In this document: positions 1 through 8,894 of the stretch, in pieces
Position numbering within the stretch: position 1 is the first letter of the stretch
Layout: every line of letters begins with the position of its first letter
Assembly (NCBI RefSeq): GCF_014203795.1
Contig: NZ_JACHJU010000001.1
Span: forward strand, 1,798,001 to 1,862,000
Direction of reading: 5' to 3'
Source of the DNA: Streptosporangium album
Lineage (GTDB): Bacteria; Actinomycetota; Actinomycetes; Streptosporangiales; Streptosporangiaceae
DNA: 64,000 nt
The notes under the pieces: model-generated
Told to the model about the DNA's origin: nothing
Databases searched by the model: none
Seen by the model: only the letters and a program-made list of their open reading frames with translations
Program-made: the position numbers and the translations under genes

Positions 1-162
1 AAATTCGGCTATTCAAGGATAGAACGGAGTTTCACCCTTGAAAGCGGTTGCATGGACCCGGAAAAAGGGTTCGGCCATTCGCAGGGACGAGAACCTCCCC
101 TTGCGGTGTCCTTGTCGCCGTCAATGTCGCCCACCGGAATGCGGAGACGGGGAACCGTCTGC

Positions 163-168
163 TACCGT
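163..168 (+). promoter_or_regulatory. putative -10 box of the threonine leader
   Basis: TACCGT fits the actinobacterial -10 consensus TANNNT and ends 7 nt before the ATG at 176, so transcription could begin at the start codon itself. No good -35 box is visible. Confidence 0.45.
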
Positions 169-175
169 TCCCGGC

Positions 176-226
176 ATGAAGCGCGCTGCCATGACGACGA
201 CGCCGGAGACCGTCCCGGCGCGCTGA
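176..226 (+). CDS. threonine-rich leader peptide of an attenuator
   Basis: A 16-residue reading frame, MKRAAMTTTPETVPAR, ends just before a strong terminator hairpin and lies upstream of a threonyl-tRNA synthetase gene. Four of the eleven residues from the second Met are Thr (codons at 194, 197, 200 and 209), three of them consecutive ACG. No Shine-Dalgarno is visible, but a -10 box at 163-168 fits leaderless translation from 176. Its likely job is to make the ribosome sense charged tRNA-Thr. Known actinobacterial leader-peptide attenuators work this way for other amino acids; the threonine case here is inferred from sequence. Confidence 0.65.
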   Translation: MKRAAMTTTPETVPAR

Positions 227-253
227 CATCTGATTCTGTCGAAGCCCCGGGGC
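180..253 (+). promoter_or_regulatory. candidate alternative pairings of the threonine attenuator
   Basis: AGCGCGC at 180-186 is complementary to GCGCGCT at 218-224. CCCGG at 214-218 is complementary to CCGGG at 247-251, inside the 5' arm of the terminator. This gives the classical layout of segments 1:2, 2:3 and 3:4: a ribosome stalled on the Thr codons would cover segment 1, free segment 2 to pair with the terminator arm, and let transcription continue into the synthetase gene. The pairings are seen; the switching is inference. Confidence 0.5.
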
Positions 254-270
254 GAGTGCCCCGGGGCTTC
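241..270 (+). terminator. attenuator hairpin upstream of the ThrRS gene
   Basis: A perfect 13-bp stem: GAAGCCCCGGGGC (241-253) pairs with 258-270 around the loop GAGT. There is no U-tract, as is common for actinobacterial terminators. It sits between the leader peptide and the synthetase start at 312. Confidence 0.75.
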
Positions 271-311
271 GCCGTGTGGTCACTCGCCTCACCCTTCACG
301 AGGAGACCACG

Positions 312-1544
312 ATGCACGATCATCGCAAACTCGGCCGCGAGCTGAACCTGTTCGACACCGATCCCCTGATAGGCGCCGGACTGCCGTACTGGCTGCCGGA
401 CGGCGCCGCCGTACGGCACGTCCTGGAGGAGTACATCCGCGACGTCGAGCGCCGGGCCGGTTACCGGCATGTGTACTCGCCCGTGCTGGGCAAGCGGGAG
501 CTGTACGAGATCTCCGGGCACTGGGCCCATTACAGCGACGACATGTATCCCCCGATGGACGTGGGCGGGGAGCAGCTGGTCCTGCGCCCCAGCCTGTGCC
601 CGCACCACGCGCTGATCTTCCGCTCCCGGGCGCACAGCTACCGGGAGCTGCCCCTGCGGGTGGCCGAGCTGGGTGGGATGTACCGCTCGGAGCTGTCCGG
701 GGTGCTGGGCGGTCTGACCCGGGTGCGGGCGATCCAGCTCAACGACGCGCACATCTTCTGCACCCTGGAGCAGGTCGCCGGCGAGACCCGGGCCGCTCTG
801 GAGCTGATCCGCCGGGCCTACGGCGCCCTCGGCATCCATCCGGCCCGCTACCGGCTCTCCCTGCCCGGGCCCGGCGGGAAGTACGTCGCCGATCCGGACA
901 TGTGGCGGCGGGCCGGAGAGCTGCTGACCGAGGTCCTCGACAGCGTGGGAGTGGAGTATGAGGCCGTGGAGGGGGAGGCGGCGTTCTACGGCCCGAAGAT
1001 CGACGTGCAGATCGCCGACGGCGCCGGCCGGGAGGCGACCCTGTCCACCGTCCAGGTCGACTTCCACCAGCCCCGGCAGTTCGACCTGCGCTACACCGGC
1101 CCGGACGGGACCGGGCACCGGCCGGTCATGGTCCACCGCAGCATCATCGGGAGCGTCGAACGCGCCGTCGCCCACCTCATCGAGGTGCACGGCGGCGCCT
1201 TCCCCGCCTGGCTGGCCCCGGTTCAGCTGGTGGCGCTGCCGATCTCCGAAGCCGAGGTGCCCGCGGCCACCGCCCTGGTGCGGCAGTGCGTGGACCGGGG
1301 GCTGCGTGCGGAACTCGCCGGGCCGGAGGGCGGCACCCTGGGCGCCCGGATCCGTGACGCCCGGCTCGTGCCCTACCAGGCGGTCATCGGCTCCAGGGAG
1401 ATGGCCGACGGCCGGGTCGCGCTCCGCCTGCGCGACGGCCGCCGGATCGACCCGCTGCCCGCCGCCGAGGTCCTGGCCCGCGTCCTGGCGCTCACCTCCG
1501 GCCACAGCCTCGACCTGTGGGACGCCGGCGCCTCGCCCGGCTGA
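312..1544 (+). CDS. truncated threonyl-tRNA synthetase (catalytic and anticodon domains only)
   Basis: A 410-residue class II aminoacyl-tRNA synthetase that would attach threonine to tRNA-Thr. The core resembles bacterial ThrRS: motif 2 and the zinc-site Cys96 (SLCPHH), His147 (NDAHIFC) and His275 (VHRSIIGS) are all present, followed by a C-terminal anticodon-binding domain. Full ThrRS is about 640-690 residues; the N-terminal TGS and editing domains are absent, so mischarged Ser-tRNA would not be cleared by this protein. The ATG at 312 is chosen because AGGAG at 301-305 precedes it; the GTG at 276 has no ribosome site. The gene lies directly behind a threonine attenuator, which suggests induction when charged tRNA-Thr runs low. 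It may be a second, stress or resistance, ThrRS; the housekeeping gene is not in this window. Confidence 0.88.
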   Translation: MHDHRKLGRELNLFDTDPLIGAGLPYWLPDGAAVRHVLEEYIRDVERRAGYRHVYSPVLGKRELYEISGHWAHYSDDMYPPMDVGGEQLVLRPSLCPHHALIFRSRAHSYRELPLRVAELGGMYRSELSGVLGGLTRVRAIQLNDAHIFCTLEQVAGETRAALELIRRAYGALGIHPARYRLSLPGPGGKYVADPDMWRRAGELLTEVLDSVGVEYEAVEGEAAFYGPKIDVQIADGAGREATLSTVQVDFHQPRQFDLRYTGPDGTGHRPVMVHRSIIGSVERAVAHLIEVHGGAFPAWLAPVQLVALPISEAEVPAATALVRQCVDRGLRAELAGPEGGTLGARIRDARLVPYQAVIGSREMADGRVALRLRDGRRIDPLPAAEVLARVLALTSGHSLDLWDAGASPG

Positions 1545-1622
1545 GAGACCGCGCGGCGCGGCGACCCGGCATGACGCTCCCGGGGCCCGCCCGTCCGATC
1601 ACGTGGTCGACGGCTGTCCCGT

Positions 1623-4600
1623 TCACTTCAGCGTGGGGACCGACTCCAGGAGGGCGATCAGGCCGCGTTCGTCGAGGGGGTTGACCGGTCTGACCGTCTC
1701 GTTGAGGCGGACGTAGTGGAAGGCGGCGCTCACCTGGCCGAGGGGGACGTCGGCCAGGTGGGACCAGGCCAGGCGGTAGGCGGCGAGCTGGACGGCCGCC
1801 GCCGCCTGAGCCTTCTTCCCCCTGGGGCGCTGGCCGGTCTTCCAGTCGACGACCTCGTAGTGGCCGTCCGAGGTCTCGAACACCGCGTCCATCCGGCCCC
1901 GGACCAGCCGGTCGGCGATCATGGTCTCGAATGGGACCTCGACGTCCAGCGGTTCGCGGCCGGCCCACTCGCTCTCCTCGAAGCGGTCGCGCAGCTCGTC
2001 GAGCTGGGCATCGGTCTCCTCGAAGTCGTCGGACGAGCCGGGCAGCTCGAACTCGTCGAGCAGCCGCTGCTGGCCCCAGCGGGACTCCAGCCAGCGGTGG
2101 AAGGAGGTGCCCCGGCGAGCCAGCGGGGTGGGCTTCTTGGGCACCGGACGGCGGACCTGCCTGGCCAGGGCCTTGGGGTCGGAGGCCAGGGTGACGAGGG
2201 AGGAGACGGTCAGGTGGGTGGGCAGCTCCACCCGGCCGCTGCCACGCCGCCGGTTCATCGCCCGTTCGCGCAGCAGCAGCTCGGTGTCGCGTTCCCACGC
2301 CTTCGCCCGCTCCCTGTCCCAGCCGCGCAGGTCCGCGAGGCCCGGGGCACGTTCGGCCGGCTGCGCGGGAGCCTCGCCTTGGGAGGTGAACAGGAGGACC
2401 GCCTCGTCCCGTCGGGCCGGAGGAAGGCCCGTGCTCTCGTGGAAGGTCGCGCCTGCGGAGAAATCCGCGCTCCCCCCGGACTCCTCATCCTCGGGGGCCT
2501 CCGGGAAGGGGACGTCCTCGTCCTCCGGCGGGACCTCGGGGAAGGGGACGTCGTCCGGCGGCGTCTCGGGAGAAGTCGGGCCGATGGCGGGGGCCGGGCC
2601 GGTTCCGGTGAGAGCGGCGATGGCGGCCTCGACCATGAACGCGCCATCCTGGACGGCCTGGTAACGGAGGCCGTCGGGGATGACGGGCCAGGTGGCCTCG
2701 GCGGGCTCGGCCAGAAGCGGGTTGGTGGCCCCCTGGTCGGCGGCGGGGACCCAGACGGCCGCGTGGCCGCAGGTCTCGCGGATCTCCACCAGGAAGTCGG
2801 AGGGCTCCAGAGGCTTGGTCGCGCTGCCCCAGCGGTAGCCGGAGGCGATCAGGAGGTAATGGGCGCGGGTGACGGCCACATAGGCCAGACGGCGCTCCTC
2901 CAGCAGGTCGCGCTCCCGGCAGCGCTCGTCGAACTCGGCCAGTTCCTCCTTGCCCAGCCCGCTCAGCCGGGGCAGGTCGGAGGCGTCGCCACGGAGCGGG
3001 TAGGGCAGCTTGCGCGGGTTGTCCGTCCACTTGGGACTGGTCGTCGGGCGGGCGGGGAACATGGTGCCGACGGTCAGGGTGCCGGCCTTGGACAGCGCCT
3101 GGGACATGCCGGGGATGACCACGACCGGCCACTCCAGGCCCTTGGAGGCGTGAACGGTCATCAGCTTGACGCTGTTGCTCTCCCCCACCCGACCGGCGTC
3201 CAGACCGTTCTCCTCCTCGTCGGCCGCCTTGAGGAACGCCAGGAACGCACCCAGCGTCGGATCCTCGGAGTCGCCCGCGAACCGGGCGGCGGCGTCCAGG
3301 AAGGCGTCCAGGTCGGCACGGGCGGCGAACGGGCCGATGGCCGTCCCACGCGCCGCCACCTCGATGTCCAGGCCGAGCCTGCGTTCGATCTCAGCGATCA
3401 GGTCGGGGAGCGGCTGGCCGGTGTGGGCGCGCAGGGTCCGCAGCTCCTGCGCCATGGCGAGCAGCCGTACCCGGGCCAGGGGGGAGAACAGCTCCTGCCA
3501 CTCGGGGCGGTCGGGCAGCTCGTCGAGCGCGTCGACCAGGCTGCCGCGCTCCTCGGCCATGTCCGCCACGACCTGGTCCAGCGGGTCGTCCACGGAGGCG
3601 CCGCCCTCCCGGGTCTCGCGGTTCAGCTCGCGCGCCCGCTCGCCCAGCTCCTTCAGATCGGCCGGGCCGATCCGCCATCGGGGCCCGGACAGCAGCCGGA
3701 CCAGCGCGTCGCCCGCGGTCGGGTCGTAGATCGCCCGCAGGGTGGAGACTATGTCGGAGACCTCCGGGACGGCCAGCAGGCCGCCCAGGCCGACCACCTC
3801 GACCGGGATCCCCCGCTCTTCCAGCGCCCGGCGCAGCGCGGGGAACTGCGACCGCTTGCGGGCCAGGATCGCCACGTCGTGCGGCTGCAGGCACTGCGGG
3901 CCGCCCCAGGCGCTCTGTTTGGCCTTCTTCCGCTCGCCCTCGCCCCACGGCATGCCGTCGGGTGCGCTCTCACTGCCCAGCAGGGTGGCGATCGCGCCGG
4001 CTGTCCACACCGCCTCGTCGTCCGCGGTCTCGTGGAAGGCGCACACCACCCGGCCGCGATCGACCCGGTTGCCGCCGGGCACCAGCACGGGCACCTCCCG
4101 CGCCTCCATGCGGAGCGGGAGCTGCACCCGGGCCGCGACGTCGAGCACGGCGTCGCCGTTGCGGAAGCTGACCGACAGGCGGCGGACCGGGGCAGGCTCC
4201 CCCGAGGCGGTTCTGAAGTCGCGGGGGAACCGGGTGAGGTTGCCCGCGGAGGCTCCGCGCCAGCCGTAGATGGACTGGCAGGGGTCTCCCACGGCGGTCA
4301 CCGGATGGCCGCCGCCGAACAGCGAGCGGAGCAGCACCAGCTGGGCGTGGCTGGTGTCCTGGTACTCGTCGAGGAGGACGACGGCGAACCTGCCCCGCTC
4401 GATCTCACCGACCTCGGCGTGCTTGGCGGCGATCCGGGCGGCCAGCGCCATCTGGTCGCCGTGGTCGACGACCTCGCGGCTCCGCTTGAGCCGGTCGTAG
4501 GCCTCGACCAGTGGCAGCAGCTGCTCTCTGGCCCGCTGGGTGGCCAGCGGCCTGCGCTGCGGCAGGGTGGGCGAGCCGGGCAGCGCGGCGTACCGTTCGG

Positions 4601-5168
4601 CCAGCCAGGCGCCGACCTCCCGCACGTCCTGCGGGCCGCGCAGGTGCTCGGCCAGCTCCCCCGCCAGCTCCAGCACCGCCCGGGTGACGGTGGCCGGGCC
4701 CCACTCGACCTGCTCCATGGGCCCGTCGTAGGCGCTGACCACCCGCCCGGCGAGCTGCCAGGAGACGGCGGGGCTGACCAGGCGCATGGTCGGCTCCAGC
4801 GCCTCCCGCAGGGCGTGGTCGGTGACCAGCCTGGAGGCGTAGGCGTGGTAGGTCGAGATGGTCGGCTCGCCCTCCAGCAGCTCGGCGGGGACCTGTTCGG
4901 CCGCGACCAGGCCGTTGAGCCGCTCGCGGACACGGACGGACAGCTCGCCGGCGGCCTTCCTGGTGAAGGTCAGGCCGAGCACCTGCTCCGGGCGGACGAG
5001 GCCGTTGGCCACCAGCCAGACGACCCGTCCGGCCATGGTCTCGCTCTTGCCGGACCCGGCACCGGCGACCACCACCATCGGTTCGAGACCGGCCTCGATC
5101 ACCTCGGCCTGTTCGGGGGTGGGGGGCAGGATGCCCAGCTTGGCGGCGAGCCGGCTCGGACTCAGCAC
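1623..5168 (-). CDS. adnB: AdnB-type ATP-dependent helicase-nuclease subunit
   Basis: A protein of about 1181 residues: an N-terminal UvrD-like superfamily 1 motor and a C-terminal RecB-like nuclease. Walker A is AGAGSGKS near residue 35, Walker B is LLDEYQDTS, and the nuclease core shows VDWKTG near the C-terminus. With its upstream partner it should form AdnAB, which resects double-strand breaks in actinobacteria. No Fe-S cysteine set is seen here, unlike in the partner. The GTG at 5168 is chosen because LSPSRLAAKLG matches the beginning of AdnB proteins; an in-frame start at 5216 is possible. The second-gene position matches mycobacterial adnA-adnB order. Confidence 0.88.
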   Translation of the reverse strand: MLSPSRLAAKLGILPPTPEQAEVIEAGLEPMVVVAGAGSGKSETMAGRVVWLVANGLVRPEQVLGLTFTRKAAGELSVRVRERLNGLVAAEQVPAELLEGEPTISTYHAYASRLVTDHALREALEPTMRLVSPAVSWQLAGRVVSAYDGPMEQVEWGPATVTRAVLELAGELAEHLRGPQDVREVGAWLAERYAALPGSPTLPQRRPLATQRAREQLLPLVEAYDRLKRSREVVDHGDQMALAARIAAKHAEVGEIERGRFAVVLLDEYQDTSHAQLVLLRSLFGGGHPVTAVGDPCQSIYGWRGASAGNLTRFPRDFRTASGEPAPVRRLSVSFRNGDAVLDVAARVQLPLRMEAREVPVLVPGGNRVDRGRVVCAFHETADDEAVWTAGAIATLLGSESAPDGMPWGEGERKKAKQSAWGGPQCLQPHDVAILARKRSQFPALRRALEERGIPVEVVGLGGLLAVPEVSDIVSTLRAIYDPTAGDALVRLLSGPRWRIGPADLKELGERARELNRETREGGASVDDPLDQVVADMAEERGSLVDALDELPDRPEWQELFSPLARVRLLAMAQELRTLRAHTGQPLPDLIAEIERRLGLDIEVAARGTAIGPFAARADLDAFLDAAARFAGDSEDPTLGAFLAFLKAADEEENGLDAGRVGESNSVKLMTVHASKGLEWPVVVIPGMSQALSKAGTLTVGTMFPARPTTSPKWTDNPRKLPYPLRGDASDLPRLSGLGKEELAEFDERCRERDLLEERRLAYVAVTRAHYLLIASGYRWGSATKPLEPSDFLVEIRETCGHAAVWVPAADQGATNPLLAEPAEATWPVIPDGLRYQAVQDGAFMVEAAIAALTGTGPAPAIGPTSPETPPDDVPFPEVPPEDEDVPFPEAPEDEESGGSADFSAGATFHESTGLPPARRDEAVLLFTSQGEAPAQPAERAPGLADLRGWDRERAKAWERDTELLLRERAMNRRRGSGRVELPTHLTVSSLVTLASDPKALARQVRRPVPKKPTPLARRGTSFHRWLESRWGQQRLLDEFELPGSSDDFEETDAQLDELRDRFEESEWAGREPLDVEVPFETMIADRLVRGRMDAVFETSDGHYEVVDWKTGQRPRGKKAQAAAAVQLAAYRLAWSHLADVPLGQVSAAFHYVRLNETVRPVNPLDERGLIALLESVPTLK

Positions 5169-5274
5169 GGGGCGACCCCGCAGGCCGTACGGCCCGGCGC
5201 GGAGCGCGCCGCGCATCCGGACACGGAGCGCGCCGCACGGTCCGGCACAGGGACGCCTCGGCAGGCGGTACGGC

Positions 5275-8200
5275 TCAGCACACCTGATCCCCGTTCTTGC
5301 TGACCGGGCAGCTCGCCCGCACGGCGCAGGTGCGGCAGCCGTCGTTGACCTTGGCCTGGAAGAACGGCCCGGACATGCCGAAGGCCACCGTGTCGACCAT
5401 GTCGCGGGCCCAGCCGGGCTCGGCGTCCTCCGACAGGGCCTGCTGGCTCTGCTCCTTGGCGTCCTTCTTGCCCGCGGCGTCGCCCACCTGGACCAGCGCC
5501 GCGCCGCCGGGCTCGGTCATCCCGTGCCGCTGGAAGGCGCCCAGCAGGGCGGCGAGCTGGTAGACGCCGAGCTGGGGGTGGCGTTCGATCTCGGCGTCCT
5601 TGGGGCCGTTCTTCCCGGTCTTGATGTCGATGATCACGGCTCGGCCCTCGGCGTCGCGCTCGACGCGGTCGACCCGTCCCTTGATCTGCACGCCCTCCGA
5701 CACCATGGCCGTGAACGCCTCCTCCAGGCCGACCAGCTCGCGCGGGTTCTCCCGGTGCCAGCGGACGAACTTGGAGATCATCTGCTCGGCGACCTTGCGC
5801 TGCTTGCGGTTGTACCAGAGACCGCCGAAGTCCAGCTCGTGCCAGATCTCGTCCAGGCGCTTGCCGAGGGTGTCCTCGGCGGGCATGCCGGTCGCGGCGA
5901 GCACGGCCAGCGCGTGGATGACGGTGCCCAGCCCCCGGGCCGCGTCGGTGCCGCTCGCCCCCACGGAGGTCTCCAGCAGCCAGCGCAGGCCGCACTTGGT
6001 GAAGTTCTCCACCGCCGAGGGTGAGACGCGCACGATGTCGTCGGGCCAGTTGAGCGGGCGGTCGTCGGAGATCGGCGTGAGGGCGTACCAGTCGTTGGGG
6101 TGGGCGCCGGGCACTCCGGCGGTGGCGAGCCTGGCCAGGTGCTCGGCGGCGGCCTTGCGGAGCGGCGCGGGCCGGGTCGGGTCGGAGACGGCCGAACGCA
6201 GGTCCGCCACCAGGGCGGACATGCTCAGCCAGCGGGAACGCTCGTCGACGACCGGCTCCCCGGTCGTGCCGGGCACCAGCTCGGTGAGGAACCGGGAGGG
6301 CCGCTCCTCGCTGTCGTCGCCCCCCACGGCGGTGACGATGAGCCTGCTCCTCGCCCTGGTCGCCGCCACGTAGAACAGGCGGCGCTCCTCGGCCAGGAGC
6401 TGGGAGGCCAGCGCCGCCGAGACCGCGGCCGGGTTCTCGTGCTCGGAGCCTCCCGCCCTGGCGACCATGTCGTCGGTGCTCAGGATGGACCCACGCAGCC
6501 GCAGGTCCGGCCAGGCCCCCTCCTGGACCCCGGCGGCGACGACGACGTCCCACTCCAGGCCCTTGGACCGGTGCGCGGTCAGGATCCGCACCGACTCGGT
6601 GTCGGGGGCGCGCTCGGCGAGGGAGTCGCCGGGGATCTCCTGGGCGACCAGGTCGTCGACGAACACCTCGACACCCGCGTGCGGCAGCCGGTCGACGAAC
6701 CTGGCCGCGTGGTCGAACAGCGCCACCACCGCGTCGAGGTCACGGTCGGCCATGGTCCCCCTGACCCCGCCGCCGACGCTCGTCTCGGTCCACTTCGCGG
6801 CCAGCCCGGTCGCCTGCCAGACGGTCCAGAGCACGTCCTCGGCGGTGCCGCCCCGCCGTACGGCCTCGGCGGCGCCGGAGATGAGCCGGGCCAGCCGCTC
6901 GGCGGGCAGTGCCACGTGCGGCTCCACCCGGACCAGCTCCCGCGCGTCCTTCAGCGCCGCGACCAGCAGCTCGCCCGACGAGCGCGGCCCGGAGACGTCA
7001 CGCTCACCGGAGTTGTCGACCATGTCGCGCTCGTCGGGGTGTGTCATCGCCTCGTGCTCGGCGATCCGCAGGGTCCTGCGCAGACGGCGCACACCGATCA
7101 TGTCGGTGCCGCCGAGCGCGCCGGTCAGCAGCTCCTCGGCCATCGCCTCGTCGAGGGTCTCCGGATGGAGCGCGACCTGGATGAGCCTGATCAGCGGGCG
7201 CACGCCCGGCTCCTGGAAGAGCGGCAGCTCGCCCCCGCCCACCACGACCGGCACCCCTGCCGCGACCAGCGCCCGGCGCAGCAACGGCACCTGGCGGGTG
7301 GCCGAACGGACCAGCACCGCCATCCTCGACCAGGGGACCCCGTCCAGCAGGTGCGCCCGGCGCAGCGCGTCGGCCACCACCGCGGCCTCCTGCGTGGCCC
7401 CGTCGGTCACCACCACCCGGACCTCGCCGGGCTCGACGTCCGGCAGGGGGCGCAGGTCCCGGTGGGCGGCGCCGCCCGGGGTCGCGGGCAGGCGGGCCGC
7501 GACGCGGCGGGAGGCCTTCAGCAGCTCCGAACCGCTGCGGCGGCAGACGCGCAGGGCGATGACGGGCGCCTTCTCTCCGTCGGCCCTGGGGAAGCTCTCC
7601 GGGAACCGCATGATCCCGCGCACGTCGGCACCGCGGAAACCGTAGATCGACTGGTCGGGGTCGCCGACGGCGATGAGGTCGCGGCCCTCCCCGGCAAGCT
7701 GCTGGAGCAGGAACTCCTGGGCGGGGTCGGTGTCCTGGTATTCGTCGACGAACACGACGTCATAGGCGGACCGCTCGCGGAGCCGCACCTCGGGATCGGT
7801 GAGCAGCCCACCGGCCGCGCGGATCAGCTCCGCGTAGTCGAGCACCGGCTCCAGGTCCAGGTCGAACCTGGACTGGTAGCGGTCCGCGAACCGGCCGGCG
7901 GCCACCCAGTCGGCGCGGCCGTGCCGGCGGCCCAGCTCGACCAGCTCGTCACCGTCGAGGCCGCGTTCGGCGGCACGGGCCAGGAAGTCACGGAGCTCCT
8001 GGGCGAACCCGCGGGTCTTGAGCGCCTCGTGCATGCCGTCCGGCCACTGCGGGGCGCCGTCCTCCAGCTCGCCGTGGAGCAGGCGGCGGATCTCCAGGAG
8101 CTGCTCGGGCCCCGTCAGCAGGCGGGGCGGCACGCCCCCGGCGAGCACGGCCTCGCGGCGGAGCAGCGCGTAGGCGTAGCTGTGGAAGGTGAGCGCGAGG

Positions 8201-8490
8201 GGCGTCCGGGTGGTGCGGCGCATCCGGCCGGTGATACGTTCGCGCAGCTCCTCGGCCGCCTTGCGGCTGAAGGTGAGGACGAGCACCCGTTCGGGATCCA
8301 CGCCGCGGCGCTCGATCCGGTCCACCACGGTCTCCACGATCGTGGTGGTCTTGCCGGTGCCGGGCCCGGCGAGCACGAGCAGCGGGCCGCTCTCGTGGGC
8401 CACCACCGCCCGCTGATGCTCGTCGAGCACAGGGGCAACAGCTCTCCCCGCATTCTCACGACGCACCAAACGCCAGCTCTGGCCACTCAC
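5275..8490 (-). CDS. adnA: AdnA-type ATP-dependent helicase-nuclease subunit
   Basis: A protein of about 1071 residues with a UvrD-like motor (Walker A AGPGTGKTT near residue 41, Walker B VFVDEYQDTDP) and a C-terminal RecB-like nuclease domain (IIDIKTGKNG). One Cys in NFTKCGLRW plus the C-terminal set CRTCAVRASC give the C...CX2CX5C pattern of AddB-type Fe-S nuclease domains. It lies about 100 nt upstream of adnB on the same strand. The GTG at 8490 (SGQSWRLVR) is preferred; an ATG at 8553 adds 21 residues and has its only SD-like run adjacent to the codon. Confidence 0.87.
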   Translation of the reverse strand: MSGQSWRLVRRENAGRAVAPVLDEHQRAVVAHESGPLLVLAGPGTGKTTTIVETVVDRIERRGVDPERVLVLTFSRKAAEELRERITGRMRRTTRTPLALTFHSYAYALLRREAVLAGGVPPRLLTGPEQLLEIRRLLHGELEDGAPQWPDGMHEALKTRGFAQELRDFLARAAERGLDGDELVELGRRHGRADWVAAGRFADRYQSRFDLDLEPVLDYAELIRAAGGLLTDPEVRLRERSAYDVVFVDEYQDTDPAQEFLLQQLAGEGRDLIAVGDPDQSIYGFRGADVRGIMRFPESFPRADGEKAPVIALRVCRRSGSELLKASRRVAARLPATPGGAAHRDLRPLPDVEPGEVRVVVTDGATQEAAVVADALRRAHLLDGVPWSRMAVLVRSATRQVPLLRRALVAAGVPVVVGGGELPLFQEPGVRPLIRLIQVALHPETLDEAMAEELLTGALGGTDMIGVRRLRRTLRIAEHEAMTHPDERDMVDNSGERDVSGPRSSGELLVAALKDARELVRVEPHVALPAERLARLISGAAEAVRRGGTAEDVLWTVWQATGLAAKWTETSVGGGVRGTMADRDLDAVVALFDHAARFVDRLPHAGVEVFVDDLVAQEIPGDSLAERAPDTESVRILTAHRSKGLEWDVVVAAGVQEGAWPDLRLRGSILSTDDMVARAGGSEHENPAAVSAALASQLLAEERRLFYVAATRARSRLIVTAVGGDDSEERPSRFLTELVPGTTGEPVVDERSRWLSMSALVADLRSAVSDPTRPAPLRKAAAEHLARLATAGVPGAHPNDWYALTPISDDRPLNWPDDIVRVSPSAVENFTKCGLRWLLETSVGASGTDAARGLGTVIHALAVLAATGMPAEDTLGKRLDEIWHELDFGGLWYNRKQRKVAEQMISKFVRWHRENPRELVGLEEAFTAMVSEGVQIKGRVDRVERDAEGRAVIIDIKTGKNGPKDAEIERHPQLGVYQLAALLGAFQRHGMTEPGGAALVQVGDAAGKKDAKEQSQQALSEDAEPGWARDMVDTVAFGMSGPFFQAKVNDGCRTCAVRASCPVSKNGDQVC

Positions 8491-8580
8491 AACTCGCCAT
8501 TCCACCAGATCTCGGGTGATGATCGTGCCGAGTCCGCGAGTGTCGCACGGCATCCCACCGATCCGGCAGGCGGGATGATC

Positions 8581-8611
8581 CGTGGCCTTCGATCATCGAT
8601 CGAAGGCCACG
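8581..8611. repeat. 14-bp perfect inverted repeat upstream of adnA
   Basis: CGTGGCCTTCGATC (8581-8594) and its complement (8598-8611) are separated by 3 nt. It lies about 90 nt upstream of the adnA start. It could be an operator or a transcript-end hairpin. The rest of 8612-8814 shows nothing recognisable. Confidence 0.5.
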
Positions 8612-8814
8612 CCCAGCTCAGGCCGTACGGATGCCATCCGGCGCCGCGGTCACACCCCGGCGAGGGGGATCGCGCAGTGACATACGCCATGCCACGGCCG
8701 CTCCCCGAGGACGTCCGGCCGACGACAGGCGCGTTGGGAGGCCCCGGCGCGGTCCGGCCCGCCCCCATGCCCAGGGCACCTCACGAGGGACCGCGGGTGC
8801 GGGCTTCGGCCGCA

Positions 8815-8849
8815 GTCCGGGCACCGCCTCCGTGAGGCGGTGCCCGGAC
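8815..8849 (-). terminator. terminator of the teichoic acid polymerase gene
   Basis: A perfect 16-bp stem (8815-8830 with 8834-8849, loop CGT) begins 45 nt past the stop codon of the minus-strand gene ending at 8895. Confidence 0.75.
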
Positions 8850-8894
8850 CCCACCGGAAACGCCCTGGGGACGCGTCAGACGATGCTGGACGGC

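Noticed and set aside
1-311. T-box riboswitch for the ThrRS gene
   Set aside because: No T-box consensus or specifier stem; a leader peptide and terminator explain the region better.
162-1505. Long minus-strand frame opposite the ThrRS gene, and similar long frames opposite adnB, adnA and others
   Set aside because: They are mirror frames of high-GC genes with skewed composition and no protein motifs.
5190-5240. Short direct repeat CGGAGCGCGCCGC between adnA and adnB
   Set aside because: Low-complexity GC DNA; no spacing or symmetry that suggests a site.
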